A stretch of DNA of 64,000 bases from Odontesthes bonariensis (Eukaryota; Chordata; Actinopteri; Atheriniformes; Atherinopsidae): contig NC_134528.1 in the NCBI RefSeq assembly GCF_027942865.1, positions 6,257,586-6,321,585 of the forward strand, written 5' to 3'. Under the pieces are notes generated by a model, which was given only the letters and a program-made list of their open reading frames with translations, searched no databases and was not told the origin of the DNA. Positions 9,894 through 30,655 of this stretch are shown here, piece by piece (positions within the stretch are counted from its first letter, which is position 1; each line of letters begins with the position of its first letter). A program made the translations under genes and the position numbers.

Positions 9894-12410
9894 TTGTCAG
9901 CAGGAACATTGACAAACAAACACGGGAAATGAACTGAAAATGATATAATTCAGTTTAAAAGCACGAGGAAATTAACATCTGAGTGTTTCCGTTTGAGGAA
10001 AGTTCTTTAATTTGGTTTTGTTTACCGATTTAATCTGAGTCGCAATGCATAGGGTAGGGGCGGGGCTGTGTATCCCGGCTGTCATTGGGCGAGAGGCGGG
10101 GGACACAGAGACAAACCAGATACACAACTATGCACGCGCTCACACTCACTCCTGTGAACGATTTAGTGTCACTAACTAACCTGACATGCATGTTTTTTGG
10201 ACGGTGGAAGGAAAGTGGCTGACTGAGGTGGAGATAATAATGTTCTAAGTTATGTTAAAACCTCTTATAGAATAATACAGATGAAAAGGCTGCTGTTGTG
10301 AGGATTTGTATTTGCCGGTAGTCATGATACAGAGGGTAAATGTCTGGAGTTTTAAGTATATAAACCTGTTTCATCATTTTTATTGCAGGTTTAATACGTC
10401 CACCACAGCTTCAGTCTTCACTGATTCACAGCCTCCACAGAACAGAGTCTTCTCACAAACTCAAACTTGCATATTAGCAACTACACCATAATAAGCCAAA
10501 TAAATCAAATGCGACAGAACAAGGGAATTAATTAGCTATTGCTTTGCGATAGCTACAATGAAACTAACTCTGCAACTGTATATAATTCTGTTTTTTTTCT
10601 CTTTAGCAGTAAAATCCAATCTGATGTTTATTCTTGTCCTGCTCATACACTTTATCTCTATCGCCTGGCTTCCTCCTGTTGTGTTGTCTTTGGTATCTTT
10701 TAGCTAAATCTGTTGCAGAGTCCTCTTAATTTATCTTGAGAACCTTTAATCGTGATGTGCACAATTGCTGCTGCTTCTGTGAATCCACAACATGGAGTCC
10801 TAGTAGCTCTCAATGCAGGTGATCGAGGCCTTCTGGAGGCTGCAAACACACAATGAAAACAATCAGAGGGATTCTGGGAACATTAAGGTGGGGGAATTCA
10901 GCCACACAAGATGGCATTGGTTGATGACTACAAGATATTTTCACGCTAAAGAAAAACTCCTTTAGTTGGACAAGTTAGCTAAATATGCAGTAACAGACAG
11001 ATACAGACTAAATAGGGGTGAATAAAAGACAAAGTAAGACTACAATTTTGAGCAAGAAATGACAATTAATCCATTTTTCATAGGCGCACAGCCTTTAAAA
11101 TAAGGTTTTAACCAATGTACACACAAAGTTATATACTGTATACATTTCTTTTTCTATATTTTCTGGAGCCGTCTAGGGGCCACACTCTGCATCTGCCACC
11201 TATGATTTTATATTTCGAGTTTCCTGCTCCTGTAACCAGCTCCATTTTATTATCTCATCAACACTGTTTTTGTTGCCTTTTTTTCTGTATTTTTAATGAG
11301 CAAAATTGTTTTAATCGCTGGCTGTAATTTTTTTCCCAAGTTTACTTCATATTTAAACATCTTACTCCATAAAGCTAGCAGACAGATCCTTGAGAAAAGC
11401 CTTTGATTAACCGAACCTCACATCACGATTAAAATAAGATCATGCAAAAAAGGTTTACATGTTCTTAACATCGAATATAATATCAATAAAGTTATTGTAC
11501 TAACTGTTTACTTGTTCAATCCGTGTGCAATTTCAAAATAAGGTTGACTCAACCGTTTTTTCTGGCGTTATATCACAGCCCCTTTACAGACAGCCGTTCC
11601 ACTTCCTATTCGCCCCATTATAAAAAATTTGGCTGCAGTTCAGTTGATTTTCTCTGGGGGCGCTGGCGAGCGAGTGCAGAATGACTATTTTCCATAGGGC
11701 TGGCGCTAATAACTCAAAAAATGTCCCCGCTAGCGGCTGAAACCTGAAAATAATACTGTGATTTCTGACAAAGGGATGTGGATTTATATCGAAAGTACAA
11801 TAACCTGGGAGTTATAGCTTTCTGTTTTCTTACAAGTCTGGCATTTGCGAGTCAGTATCCGCTAGCATCTAGCTAACGGAATCTGAAGAACGCACGGCTG
11901 ATTACGACCGGCTGCTTTACGGCACTCGTCCACTGTGCCAGAGTGCTAACCTGGTGCCGCTAACAACAACCAAAGCTAAACCAGAGGCTAGTCAGAGAGT
12001 ATGCAAAAGGGCTGTAACTATTTGAGCTAACACCTCTCTGCTAGCTCAGCGCTAGGACTGACCATGCCGTAAAGTGATGCCACATGCGTGACGTCACTCG
12101 GGATGCAATACTGACAATAAATGTGTATTTTAAACAAATCTAGTGAGTCTAAAAAATCAAACCAAGCGCCGTTTGAAAGGATAATTTATCCTGCCTTTAG
12201 GAAAATTAAAATGAAAAAATATAAAAAATTCTCTCAAAAGCAATGGCTGCATCTAAGGTGGATTTCATAGTACCACCATAGAGTTCGGCGTGCTCTGCAC
12301 TGTTTTGTTGGCGCCCCTAGAGTGCAGTACCACCCGGAAATAGCCGCCAGTTTGACCTCTCCTTATAATAGAGACTCTCTGGTTATATTTTCATTTTCAC
12401 AAAGAAAGAA

Positions 12411-12525
12411 AGCCCAGCTTGCGCCGGGCATCAAAAAATTAGTTGAAACTCATATTGTTCCTCTCCACGGAAATCTTTAGTAAAAGGCGAAAGATTTATA
12501 CGATCTGAAGAGAAACATGAGTGAT
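12411..12525 (-). ncRNA. rnu5: U5 spliceosomal snRNA, copy D (consensus-like)
   Basis: The copy nearest to the vertebrate consensus. GUUUCUCU pairs fully with AGAGGAAC in the lower stem, as in human U5, and the 5' ACUCAU/AUGAGU helix is complete. Loop GCCUUUUAC, Sm site AAUUUUUUGA and the 3' GNRA hairpin are present. It is the only copy with a full set of upstream elements: PSE (12572-12586, 47 nt from the start) and a Staf/ZNF143-type distal element (12733-12750). The 3' box is weaker than in A-C (GTGAAAATGAAAAT). Confidence 0.94.
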
Positions 12526-12571
12526 CTGACTTTCACATTGAAAACGGGCATACTATAGGTGCGGCAGTACT

Positions 12572-12586
12572 ATTTTAAGTGACGGT
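12572..12586 (-). promoter_or_regulatory. PSE of U5 copy D
   Basis: ACCGTCACTTAAAAT, one base different from copies A-C, with the same 47-nt spacing. The DNA between PSE and U5 start differs at many places from the other copies, so the conservation of this block stands out. Confidence 0.85.
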
Positions 12587-12732
12587 TTGTTAGCAGGAAC
12601 ATTGACAAACAAACACGGGAAATGAACAGAAAATGATTTAATTCAATTTAGAAGCACGACGAAATCAACATCTGAGTGTTTCAGTTTGAGGAAAGTTCTT
12701 TAATTTGGTTTTGATTACCATTTTGATCAAGT

Positions 12733-12750
12733 TGCAATGCATCATGGGAA
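12733..12750 (-). promoter_or_regulatory. Distal sequence element of U5 copy D (Staf/ZNF143-type)
   Basis: TTCCCATGATGCATTGCA on the minus strand, 208-225 nt upstream of the U5 start. Both sequence and distance fit the Staf/ZNF143 site that forms the distal enhancer of vertebrate snRNA genes. In A-C only ATGCATTGCG is kept; the CCC half lies beyond the break in homology. Consensus recalled from memory, not scanned with a matrix. Confidence 0.72.
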
Positions 12751-15507
12751 GCCATTGGTTTATGTTTCCGGATGAACCAAAATTGTTCAAAGCAGTCTTA
12801 TTATTCACATTAAATTATGCTTAGGTTGTTAATTAATCTAATGTTCAATAGCTCACAGTACATTCTAGCTTTTTTCCCCCCGGTATTGTTAATATACCCG
12901 CATTTTTAATGTATTTCCAAGACGGTCCGCCTCCTCTACAAAGCTCGAGGGGGAGCACTCTTTGAATAACCCTACAATGTAATAACTTGTGTTATTGCAC
13001 GATTGTTCAATTAGAATGCCTAAACTGCGTAATTCAACGAAATTTCACTCGTAAATACGTTGTCTCAGTTCATAAACCTGAGTTACGGTTTTACAATCCA
13101 CATTCGTGGATTCAGGAGCATTACGTTAATTTAATAACTTGGAATATTGTTTCAAATAGTACGTTTTTTTGTGTATGATTATATTTTCTCTTACTTACGT
13201 AGTAGTTTTCCTTTATCGAGGTTTTACACACACATACACGAAAGTCTTTGTAGTCGTAACTCCGATGAGGCAGTAGGTGGAGCCATTTATCAGGTAACAA
13301 TCAGGAGAATCTTTCAAATCTCTACAACTATTTTTACACTTGCATGTGTACTTTGTTTGCAACGCGTTTGCATGTGTCGTCCACCGTAAAATACAATGAT
13401 TTGGTCGTAACAAATAAACTCAAATATGTGGATGGACAGTGAAAGAGTCTCAGAGTTTATTGACCAGTTAAAGCCTTTTACTTTTAGTGTCTCCATGAGG
13501 GCTATCTCTGCAGAATGACATGGTTCTGCAACAGAGACTAACTACTCTATGGTTTGGCTTGTTCTTGTTGACTGTATTTACTAATCTGATTAGAAACCAG
13601 GTAAAAAAAAAAAAAAAACACAGACACAACCTAGATTACAAAATAAGGTAATATCATTTATGTCCCCTGTCTTGCTAGTACACTTTATCTCGTCTTCCTC
13701 ACTTCCTCTCCGAGCAAGTTTTTTTTTGGAATTTTTGGAAACTTTTTTTGTAACGATGACAGTGTCCTTTTCCCTTTTTATTACTTTAATAGTTATCGCA
13801 AAAGTGTGTTGTTATCTAGATTATGTGCCAGTTTCTCTTCTTCACAGCCATTTCCTGACTACTTTCCACCTTAATTTAAATTTTTTAGCAGCAAAAAGAG
13901 GAATTAAAGACACCAACCGAAACATTAAAAGTTGATAAAAAAGATAATTTATTTTGGTTTATAGATATAAAAGTACAAAAGTACATTCTTCAACAAATTA
14001 TTTCAGAAAATAAACAAAGTAAATTTAAAACACAGCTTGAATTTTGGTTACGCCGTGGGATCACTTTAATCTTCTTACATTCATGGAATTTACGTATTTT
14101 GGTTCATTAAATGTCAACATGTTGAGTGTAGCTCTACATGTTGACATTCACATTCACATTTTTACTGGGAACTTTATGATCTTTTTTTTTTTTTTGCCAA
14201 ATTAGCAGTTTAAACACATTGCCTGACTTGATACTGTGAAACTGTAGAAACCCCAACCGTTTGGCTTCCAAAGCGGTTTTCCCTACAAACCATTGTGCCC
14301 AGGACAGAGAAAGCAAACGTTCTGATGTCAAAACTCAGACGACAAAAGAAATTGTAAGAGTAAGTTAAGTGATACATACATTCATTCAACTAACTCAGTG
14401 TGTTACATGACCCTAGAAAACTGCATTATTGTGTTAATGTGACCAAAAACAGACATAAAATACGCACAAATATGTTTGTCTAACTGAAATCGTACCAAGT
14501 TGAACTTCTCAAAGCTGGACTAACACGCCCAGATAATGCAGGTGGGAGTTAAGTTACTTCTTCATGTGCATTCAACTCCTTCAGACTAGTGGGACAAGTT
14601 TCAGCTCGCTGCTGATTAAAACATTTGTAGATTGTCCTTCTGCTCTACTAAAATCTTGATTGGATGACCAAAGCGTTATCTGACAGAATAACAGAGTAAC
14701 TCACATGGTTCACAGCACCGTGTCATTCAAACACACTTTGGCCAATAAAGCAACCCCCGTACTGTGCATGTATACTGGGACACAGCAGAGTGGTCCAGTT
14801 CCCAGGTCAAGTTGAGTTATAACCTATAAGAAAAAGTATTTAATGGCTCACAGAGAATCCCAATAAACTAATATTTGAGTAGCTGCGATGGGTAAATGAA
14901 CCGGTGAACCAGATGAAAAAAGGTAACACTAAAACCTACACAGTTTTGCTACGTTGTCTCACGCTGAGTATACAAAATGGGCAACCCAGAAAAAATACGA
15001 CTTCAAGTTAATTTAAATACACAATGTTAAGAAAAGTTGCTCATACCCATCTGTCCCCATGATTATTTGCATGAATCCCAATTAATATAACAGGAAGAAA
15101 ATAAATGACTGTTGCTTTCAAAGTGCATATTTAACTGTTTTATATTTCATGAATTTGCGCTATGGTTGTTATATAATTCAAGTGATTTTTATAGCAGGTG
15201 AGGATGTTGTACACTAATAACTCTAATTGAATTGAAAAAAAATTTTTTAAAAAACATTTCAGGGTAATACATTCATAAAAAGGTATATATTCTTCATTTC
15301 TGCAGCTTACACTTCTTTTGGTTTGCATGACTTGTATATGATGACATTTCAGTACATGGCATAAAGGAGATATATTCAGCAAATTTCATAGTGCATATAT
15401 CCTGCAGTCTTGTATTTATGCAGTTTTTAGTAGTGGAAGAGGTATTCACATCTTATATATCTATATAATGACCTTGATGCCATAACAGAAATCATCAGCC
15501 TTGCATC
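12743..15507. other. AT-rich intergenic stretch, probable 3' UTR of st6galnac1 in part
   Basis: No supported gene. The right part should hold the st6galnac1 3' UTR. AATAAA on the minus strand near 13949 is one possible poly(A) signal, which would give a 1.5 kb UTR, but other sites are possible. A short inverted repeat (14110-14122 and 14136-14148, AATGTCAACATGT) and simple T-runs are present. The open frames of 60-91 codons here have no recognisable domains. Confidence 0.5.
14110..14148. repeat. 13-bp inverted repeat in the region downstream of st6galnac1
   Basis: AATGTCAACATGT, a 13-nt loop, then its exact reverse complement. A local hairpin of unknown meaning; it does not look like a terminator with function in a eukaryote. 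Confidence 0.6.
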
Positions 15508-24437
<8,930 letters not shown>

Positions 24438-24994
24438 CCCTGAGAAGAGGAGGCTTTGCTGTTGAAATAATCACGGGCAGGTCGGAGATTAGTGGCAAGT
24501 GTTGCTTAAAGGAAGCGTTATACAGAAACGTTTCTAACCAGTGCTTACTTTACCACACCCCATTTATATTACCTCAGAAGGGTTTAACCTGAAAACATTT
24601 TCAGGTATTTCATACCTTCAAACAGATCCGATTGGGCAACAAAGAGGTACAACCAAGACAAATAGTAATACACACGCACAGCCTCACAATAATTTCTTTT
24701 ATTACATAGGAAACATGGGTGGAGAATATGCTGACAAAACTAATAGAAATACAATCCTTTATCCCTTATTTGCATATTCACCTAATCTGTGCAGGTGAGT
24801 CTTCATATGACACGTGGACAAAAACCGTACGATTTGAAACCCAAATGAGCAGTTGTTGTCACAGTAGAGTATACACATTAATTGAACACTGAGAATATGT
24901 TTATTAATGCATTTGGTACGCTTGATTAGTCCGTCAGCAGCGCTCGGGTTTATAAGAGCACAGGCGATGAGTTTGATCCCATTTTGGAGCTTTC
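24438..24994. other. Short gap between mxra7 and st6galnac1
   Basis: This 557 bp holds the mxra7 3' UTR and the st6galnac1 promoter and 5' UTR. AATAAA on the minus strand at 24900-24905 is the first poly(A) signal after the mxra7 stop (about 90 nt); another lies near 24700. No clear core promoter motif was seen. Confidence 0.6.
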
Positions 24995-27900
24995 TCAGAT
25001 GGAATAAAGTCGGAGCTGGTCCTCTAAGTCTCCCTCGGACATCTCTCCAAACGTTTCCTTGTTGTCTTTTAACAGCTGGAAAATGGCAGTCAGCTGTTCT
25101 CGCTGCACCCTGGGGAGAAAAGCATCAAAGAAATACTGAGAGGTTAAAAAGAACCTATATGCTCCTGCACACATCAAGTGCAAATTTTATGAATACATTT
25201 TTACTGGTAAACAGCAGAAACACATTAAGTAGAGGTCACAAGTTTTATTTTTCCTGGCAGACAAACAAACTGATACAAACTGGTACAAAGAAACACAACT
25301 CCCTTGTGTTTTTATCTAACAGTCTCAGAAACTGATAGATTTAAGGAACTGCAATGCAGCATTTTGCACAATATCTATGTTTAAACATAGTAGGTGTAAA
25401 AGTCACTCTGGCTTTGGGTTTAATTGCTGGAATATCAGTATAAAAATAGGCCAACAAGTGTCAGCAATGAAACAAGGACTCGTGTTTTCTATAATTGTAT
25501 TAGCTTACATATTCCCAGCTGTTCTTTGGGCCACACTTGTTAGACTGTAGGCAGGTTATTAGAATTGATTAATAAAAACACATATTTCTTTCATCACGGC
25601 ATACATTTCCCATTTTCCCTTCATCTTTTCTGTTCCGAAGCGACTGACAGGCTTTAGACAATGGATGTTTTGTCAGCTCGGGTCTCAGTGTTGTCTTACA
25701 CTGGCTCCCCCTTGTGGCAAAACACAAAGACGCCCTCAAAGAATTAACTACTGCTCAAAGGTGGCGATTAAAGATACAATCAACACCTGCTGTGTGTCAC
25801 ACCTGAGGCGCACAGGTCTAATGAGGAATAATATGGCAGTAAGGGAAGGAAAAGTGGGATCGGATAAGCAACACTCCACAGCCACATCAGTCGCTTCATG
25901 GCCACATGAGGATAAAGAACTGCTGATGCTAAAATATTTGTTTAGGTCAAGACAGTGAATAAAAATTGGCCCAGGTTATTATTTTGTTCTTTGTTCTTCT
26001 CATGCAATGGCCAGAAAGTGACTCTTCTGGGACAAACAGCTTACAGTAACTTATACTTTACCACATGTTTGCTTCTTTTTCATGCTCACAGATAGTTAAA
26101 GTCTGTGTGGGAATGGATCCTGCAACGATAAGATGTGCAGATGCATAACACAAAGCAGCGAGCAAACACTGAGTGTTTTATTTAAGCCTCCTCTCAGACA
26201 GTTAATGCCTGGCAGAGATCCAATCTCACTGGACTCAGTCAAGACTAAAGCTGAGCGGGTGAGACAGCAGATGAACATACAGCACACGTGAAGCAGCGAA
26301 AGGAAGGGAGGACGAAGTGGCAGTGACACTGACATTTTCAATAGAGATGTAGCCAAAAGACCCATTTTGAGGCATGTCTGCATGGTTCTGAAATAACATG
26401 GGAGGATAAAGAGGGACTTCACACTAGTCTATAAGCTTTAATAAACACTTTACAGATCAGTTGTAGGCAGAGTTGTTGGGCTTGTTTAAAATCCTCCTCC
26501 ATCACGTGACTTGGAGGTGTGATCCTCAACATTTCCAAAAAGCTGGCAGCCCAAAAGCTGTTCCTGGTAATGACTGATAACTGATGTACGATCAACCTTG
26601 CAGCTTAAGGCCTCTCAGTAGATGTGTTTTCAACTGAAAAACGGCACCCGTTTTTGTCGTTTTTAAACCCACCTTTGCTCCTCCTCTAGCTCCTCTTTGG
26701 ACATCATCCTTTCTAAGTGGTGGGATCTTGCCCTTCCAGGAACATACTTCAAGGAGTTTTGATCCGAGTCGGTCTTCTCTGCTTTAAGAGACAAACAGAA
26801 CACAGAAAAATCCACAATCAAATCTTGACATATTAAATAATGAAGAATGAATTAAAATATTACACTGATAAGTCTTTCAAAGTGGGTAAAAGTGCTCACC
26901 ATTGATCCCTGGGCTCTCTGTGGCTCCTTCAGTCTGGGGGTAAGAGAAAGCACACTTTAGGAGCTCCATATCAGAGAGCCCAATGAGCGACCTACGGTTT
27001 CTCTCTGACGAGGCCTCGGATGACGAATCTACATCTAAGCTTGTGTGCCTAGATCCAGAACTGGGTACAGACAGGCTGGATGTGGAGTGCTCAGCTGTTG
27101 CTGCTTCTTTTGTGTGAAGGTGGGAGTGTTCCTCCTCCTGTCAGACAATTATGGGGTCAGATGGCCTCAAACCATTATTTTCTACAGGTATTTTTTTTAC
27201 CATTCAAATATCTGATTGTGACACCTAAACCTTAACTGCTCATTCCAGGTTTCACCACTGATTTCACCATCGTGCTCATATGAAATCCTTCTCTCTGTAG
27301 TCTTTTGTTCAACTTGTCCAACTCTGAGTCGGAGACTTTTTACCGTCTCTAATGGGCATTTATGAATGTTAAAAACAGATCAGGGAGGTCGAGACATGAG
27401 TGGTGGGTGGGGACATTATTAAAAACAGATGTAAAGATGTGTTACTTCTATTCACTGATGTCATCTAAAACAGTGAACACCTGATGTTCCCAAGATGATC
27501 CATTCTAGCTTGATTTCCGTATGTATCGTGTAGCCTTCTGACAGCTTGTATGTTAAATGTAAAAAAAATCGTCCTCAAAAAAGGTCAAAGTAACATCCAC
27601 GTGAATGCCAGGATGCAGAATTTCCCAGCAGAACATCGCAGTGTATCAAAGGTTTAAATGCTGTGGCTGATCGGTGTAAACGTAAGCTGACAGACGGCTT
27701 CAGTTTGGCTGGTTACTGCTGTTGATGTTACAGATTATCCAAAGTAACACCATAAGTCATTTTAAAACCGCTTCACCTGGACTGGAGCGGCCACAACATG
27801 AAAACACTGCTTGCTTGTTAACTGTATCAATTATAATAATCCAGTTAAAGAACATGCACCAAACGAGTAATGGAGAATGAGTTCTTTTTTATGTCTGTGC

Positions 27901-28541
27901 AGATTACTTGAGAGGGATTTTAACGCTTATTTCCTGAAGGGGGCTGTCTGTAAATAAGGGAGAATGTGTATTTCTTCTTCATGTAGCCCTCTCCTGCTCT
28001 TCCCTGTTGCATAAACTCACATACCATCCAATCACCTTACTTTCCATCCTGCGATGCTCTGTTTTAATGCTGATACCCACCTATACTGCTGTTAAATGTA
28101 TTCCAGCATTCCCAGTTGTGTTGACATGTGGAGATCTGATTGGTATCTCAACTCCAGCAGATTAGGGGAGAATTACATAAAGAAACACTTCAACAAGGCA
28201 CATTTAACAACCACACCTCTTCCCCGTGTGTGCACAGTATGGCAGGCAGATTACAGGCTACTTACTGAGAGCACAGATTTGACAACATCCCAGTGATCGT
28301 GAGCGCTCCCGCTGATCTGACTCCAGTCGTCCACTTCCTTCTTCTTCTTCTCGGCTAAATGGCCGTTTTGCTTCGGCCCGGGCGGCTCTAATCCTCCGGC
28401 CGCCCCGTCCCCTCGGAGTCGGAAATAACTCCGTGCGTTTGCGAGCTCTGCTGCAGGCGAGGAGCCTTTGAACAGCGACGTTGCCACCACTACGGCGAGA
28501 AGCGTGAAAATGATAGCCGATAGTATAAAAGTTACATCCAT
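24995..28541 (-). CDS. mxra7: Matrix-remodelling-associated protein 7 (4 exons, 245 aa)
   Basis: Exons (minus): 28266-28541, 26900-27137, 26673-26781, 24995-25109; phases 0, 1 and 2 all fit. It starts MDVTFILSAIIFTLLAVVVA, a single N-terminal membrane segment (about aa 4-22). A low-complexity, Glu/Lys/Ser-rich middle follows. The conserved C-terminal part reads MMSKEELEEEQR, then VQREQLTAIFQLLKDNKETF and GEMSEGDLEDQLRLYSI. That end is diagnostic of MXRA7 (human ends GEMSDGDVQEQLRLYDM). The family's biochemical role is poorly known; it has been linked to matrix remodelling and wound responses. An upstream in-frame ATG at 28613 would add 24 residues, but the membrane segment directly after the 28541 ATG favours the shorter start. 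Upstream neighbour of st6galnac1 on the same strand. Confidence 0.92.
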
Positions 28542-28963
28542 TGTCAGTCGATTGGAGTCGTGTCGCTGTTCCGCGTTTGCCTTCACCTGAGCGCACAGCT
28601 TGCACCCTGTCACTCAGCCATCCCGCAGCTCGGGATAATCCCCACCAAACATCAACGTTAACGAGCAGTTTACGGGATACAGGACAATCTCCTCTCCGAC
28701 CAGGACGTCACATCCCCTGGTTACGCCCCCCCCATGACGCCAGACTGGCCCTTGGACTGGACAGGTGGGCTGGCACGGTGCGCTGCAACGTGCTCGGATT
28801 TGTTTGCGCGCGCCGTTAATCCACTCAGAGGGACAAACTCGCCTCATTTAAATGGTTTCTGACAGAACCCGTGTACCGGAGGTCAAGTCAAGCCGGGTTT
28901 ACAGACAGCCGAGGGCAAAGTATTCTCACCTGAAGACGAACCATTAAAACAGGGAGTAACAGT
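28542..28963 (-). promoter_or_regulatory. mxra7: mxra7 5' UTR and promoter region
   Basis: GC- and CpG-richer DNA upstream of the mxra7 start codon, in contrast to the AT-rich surroundings. This is the usual CpG-type promoter context. No TATA box was picked out. Several overlapping open frames on both strands here are GC-driven shadows. Confidence 0.5.
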
Positions 28964-30375
28964 TCAAATCAAACTTTATTTATATAGCACCTTTCATACA
29001 AAAAAAAAAAACAGCACAAAGTGCTTTACATAATAAAATCAATAATCAAATCAATTCATGCATAAACTCACACACAACATCACACTGACAACCACACTGC
29101 ACACATACCACCCCCCCACCACCCCCAACCTGAGCAACATCATTAAAATCTGGCCTGACGCTGAAGTGAGGAAACGGTATCTTGGGAATCTGTCCACACC
29201 GGGAGCCGGCCCACCAATGACCACAGAGGCCGCCACCACGGGGAACCGCCCAGATCAGGGCAGGCCGGCATCCACACCACAGCCAGGGCTGCAGTGCAGG
29301 ATCCCCCAGCCACCCCGAACCAGGGCGATCCCCACAGTAATGACCCCACAGACCGAGTGGGCATAGTCCCCGGTGTGGAAGATCCCCATGAGGAAAAACA
29401 CTGGATAAATAAGTGTAGGCCTATAATAAGTATATAATAAAATAATTAAAAAAATAAAAATAATAATAATAAATAAATAAATAGATATTTTAAATAATGG
29501 ATGAATAGATAAAAGTAAACTAAAACAAAACAAACAAACAAAAAATAAACAAATGAAATAATAATATTTATATATATAAAATAATAAATAAATAAATGAA
29601 ATAAAATTCAGCTGTAAGCTAAACTAAAAAGGTAGGTCTTGAGCCTCTTTTTAAAAGCATCAACATTCTCTGCAGCCCTGAGGTTCTCTGGCAGGCTGTT
29701 CCACAGATGAGGTCCATAATAGTGGAACGACGTCTCACAATAAGTTTTTGTTCGAACTTTAGGAACAACTAAAAGGCCGGTACCAGAGGACCTCAGGGTC
29801 CGCGAGGGCTCATAATTTAAAAGCAGATCAGATAGATAAGAAGGCCCAAGACCATTAAGACATTTATAAACAACTAAAAGAACCTTAAAATCAACCCTGA
29901 AATGCACGGGGAGCCAATGCAGCGATTTTAAAACTGGTGTAATGTGTTCCCGCCCTCTGGTCTTTGTCAGCACATGTGCAGCTGAATTCTGTATTAATTG
30001 TAGGCAATAAATACTTTTTTTTGGGAAGACCAGAAAGCAGGGCATTACAATAATCTATTCTACTAGAAATAAAAGCATGCATCAGCACCTCCGTGCTGGC
30101 AAGAGAGAGAAATGGGCGGACTCTGGCAATATTTTTAAGATGATAAAATCCTGTCTTTGTTACTTTTCTAATATGTTGGATAAAATCCAGCTCAGAGTCA
30201 AAAAGAACACCCAGATTTTTTACATGTTGAGAAGATTTAAAATTTTGTAGTTTGGGTAAAATGATCTCTCTCTTGTCTTCAGGACCAATAATTAAAACTT
30301 CAGTCTTGCCCTGGTTGAGCCTGGTTGAGCTGTAAGAAATTCTCTGCCATCCATGATTTTATATCTAAAACAACT
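28964..30375 (-). mobile_element. L2-type LINE, 5'-truncated
   Basis: The minus strand encodes the end of an L2/Rex1-type reverse transcriptase ORF: DIKSWMAENFLQLNQ, SSRIDYCNALLSGLPKK, then HITPVLKSLHWLPVHFRVDF, VVYKCLNGLGPSYLSDLL and SLPENLRAAENVDAFKKRLK. There is at least one frame change at an A-run near 30010, and a few more are likely. The 3' UTR follows to the left and ends with the usual fish L2 tail (a TGTAAAGCACTTTGTGCT block, then AAATAAAGTTTGATTTGAAC) at 28964. It is a dead copy. Confidence 0.88.
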
Positions 30376-30655
30376 CCAAGACCCCAAGAATCACGACCCA
30401 GAGTTGGCCCCGGTACCGAATCCGATCTGCCCCATAATAATTTAGATCGCCACAAATGCTTTACTGATATGAATGCAGATAACATAAGTGAATTTTTGCG
30501 CAATCTGATGGTTTCCTTAGCTAAGTTACTTTTTTAATTGGACTGATTTGGGATGTAATGAATTGGATTGGATTGTATCTTTGAGGTGCCTTGAGATGAC
30601 ATTTGTTGTAATTTGGCACTATATAGATAAAATTGAATCGAATTGAATCTGAGTT
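30376..30655 (+). mobile_element. L2-type LINE 3' end, opposite orientation
   Basis: Plus-strand DNA ending in TTGAGGTGCCTTGAGATGAC, a TATATAGATAAAATTG block and GAAT repeats at about 30580-30655, a familiar fish LINE tail. It abuts the minus-oriented L2 copy at 28964-30375. The left border is approximate. Confidence 0.6.

Larger units (their letters stand above)
7774..10478. repeat. U5 tandem repeat unit C
   Basis: Complete unit of about 2.7 kb matching unit B almost base for base, with scattered single-base differences and small length changes in homopolymers. The U5 gene lies at 9718-9832 on the minus strand. High identity between non-coding spacers implies recent amplification or ongoing gene conversion. 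Confidence 0.95.
10479..12742. repeat. U5 tandem repeat unit D (edge copy, shorter)
   Basis: Last unit. It matches B and C closely up to about 12270 and more loosely from there to 12742, where homology stops just after GCAATGCAT. It lacks the RTE-like segment and the rest of the A-C unit. Its U5 gene (12411-12525) is closer to the vertebrate consensus than the other three, and its distal promoter element is intact. It looks like the original array edge. Confidence 0.9.

Noticed and set aside
7601-10491. A 61-codon frame in units B and C (MYLPVVMIQRVNVWSFK)
   Set aside because: Repeat-borne; shifted in unit A and absent in D; no known protein.
1832-11327. A 70-codon frame repeated in units A, B and D (MYTQSYILYTFLFLYF)
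   Set aside because: It recurs only because the 2.7 kb unit is repeated; unit C has lost the ATG, composition is AT-driven, and there is no domain.
1197-12742. Repeated 2.7 kb blocks as LTRs or an LTR element array
   Set aside because: No TG/CA ends, no primer site, no gag or pol, and no short target duplications between units; the shared core is a U5 gene with its promoter.
28251-28613. mxra7 start at the upstream ATG (MTGCKLCAQ)
   Set aside because: In frame, but would put 24 polar residues before the membrane segment; the family begins just before it.
29608-30045. 145-codon minus frame as a host gene
   Set aside because: It is the C-terminus of an L2-type LINE reverse transcriptase.
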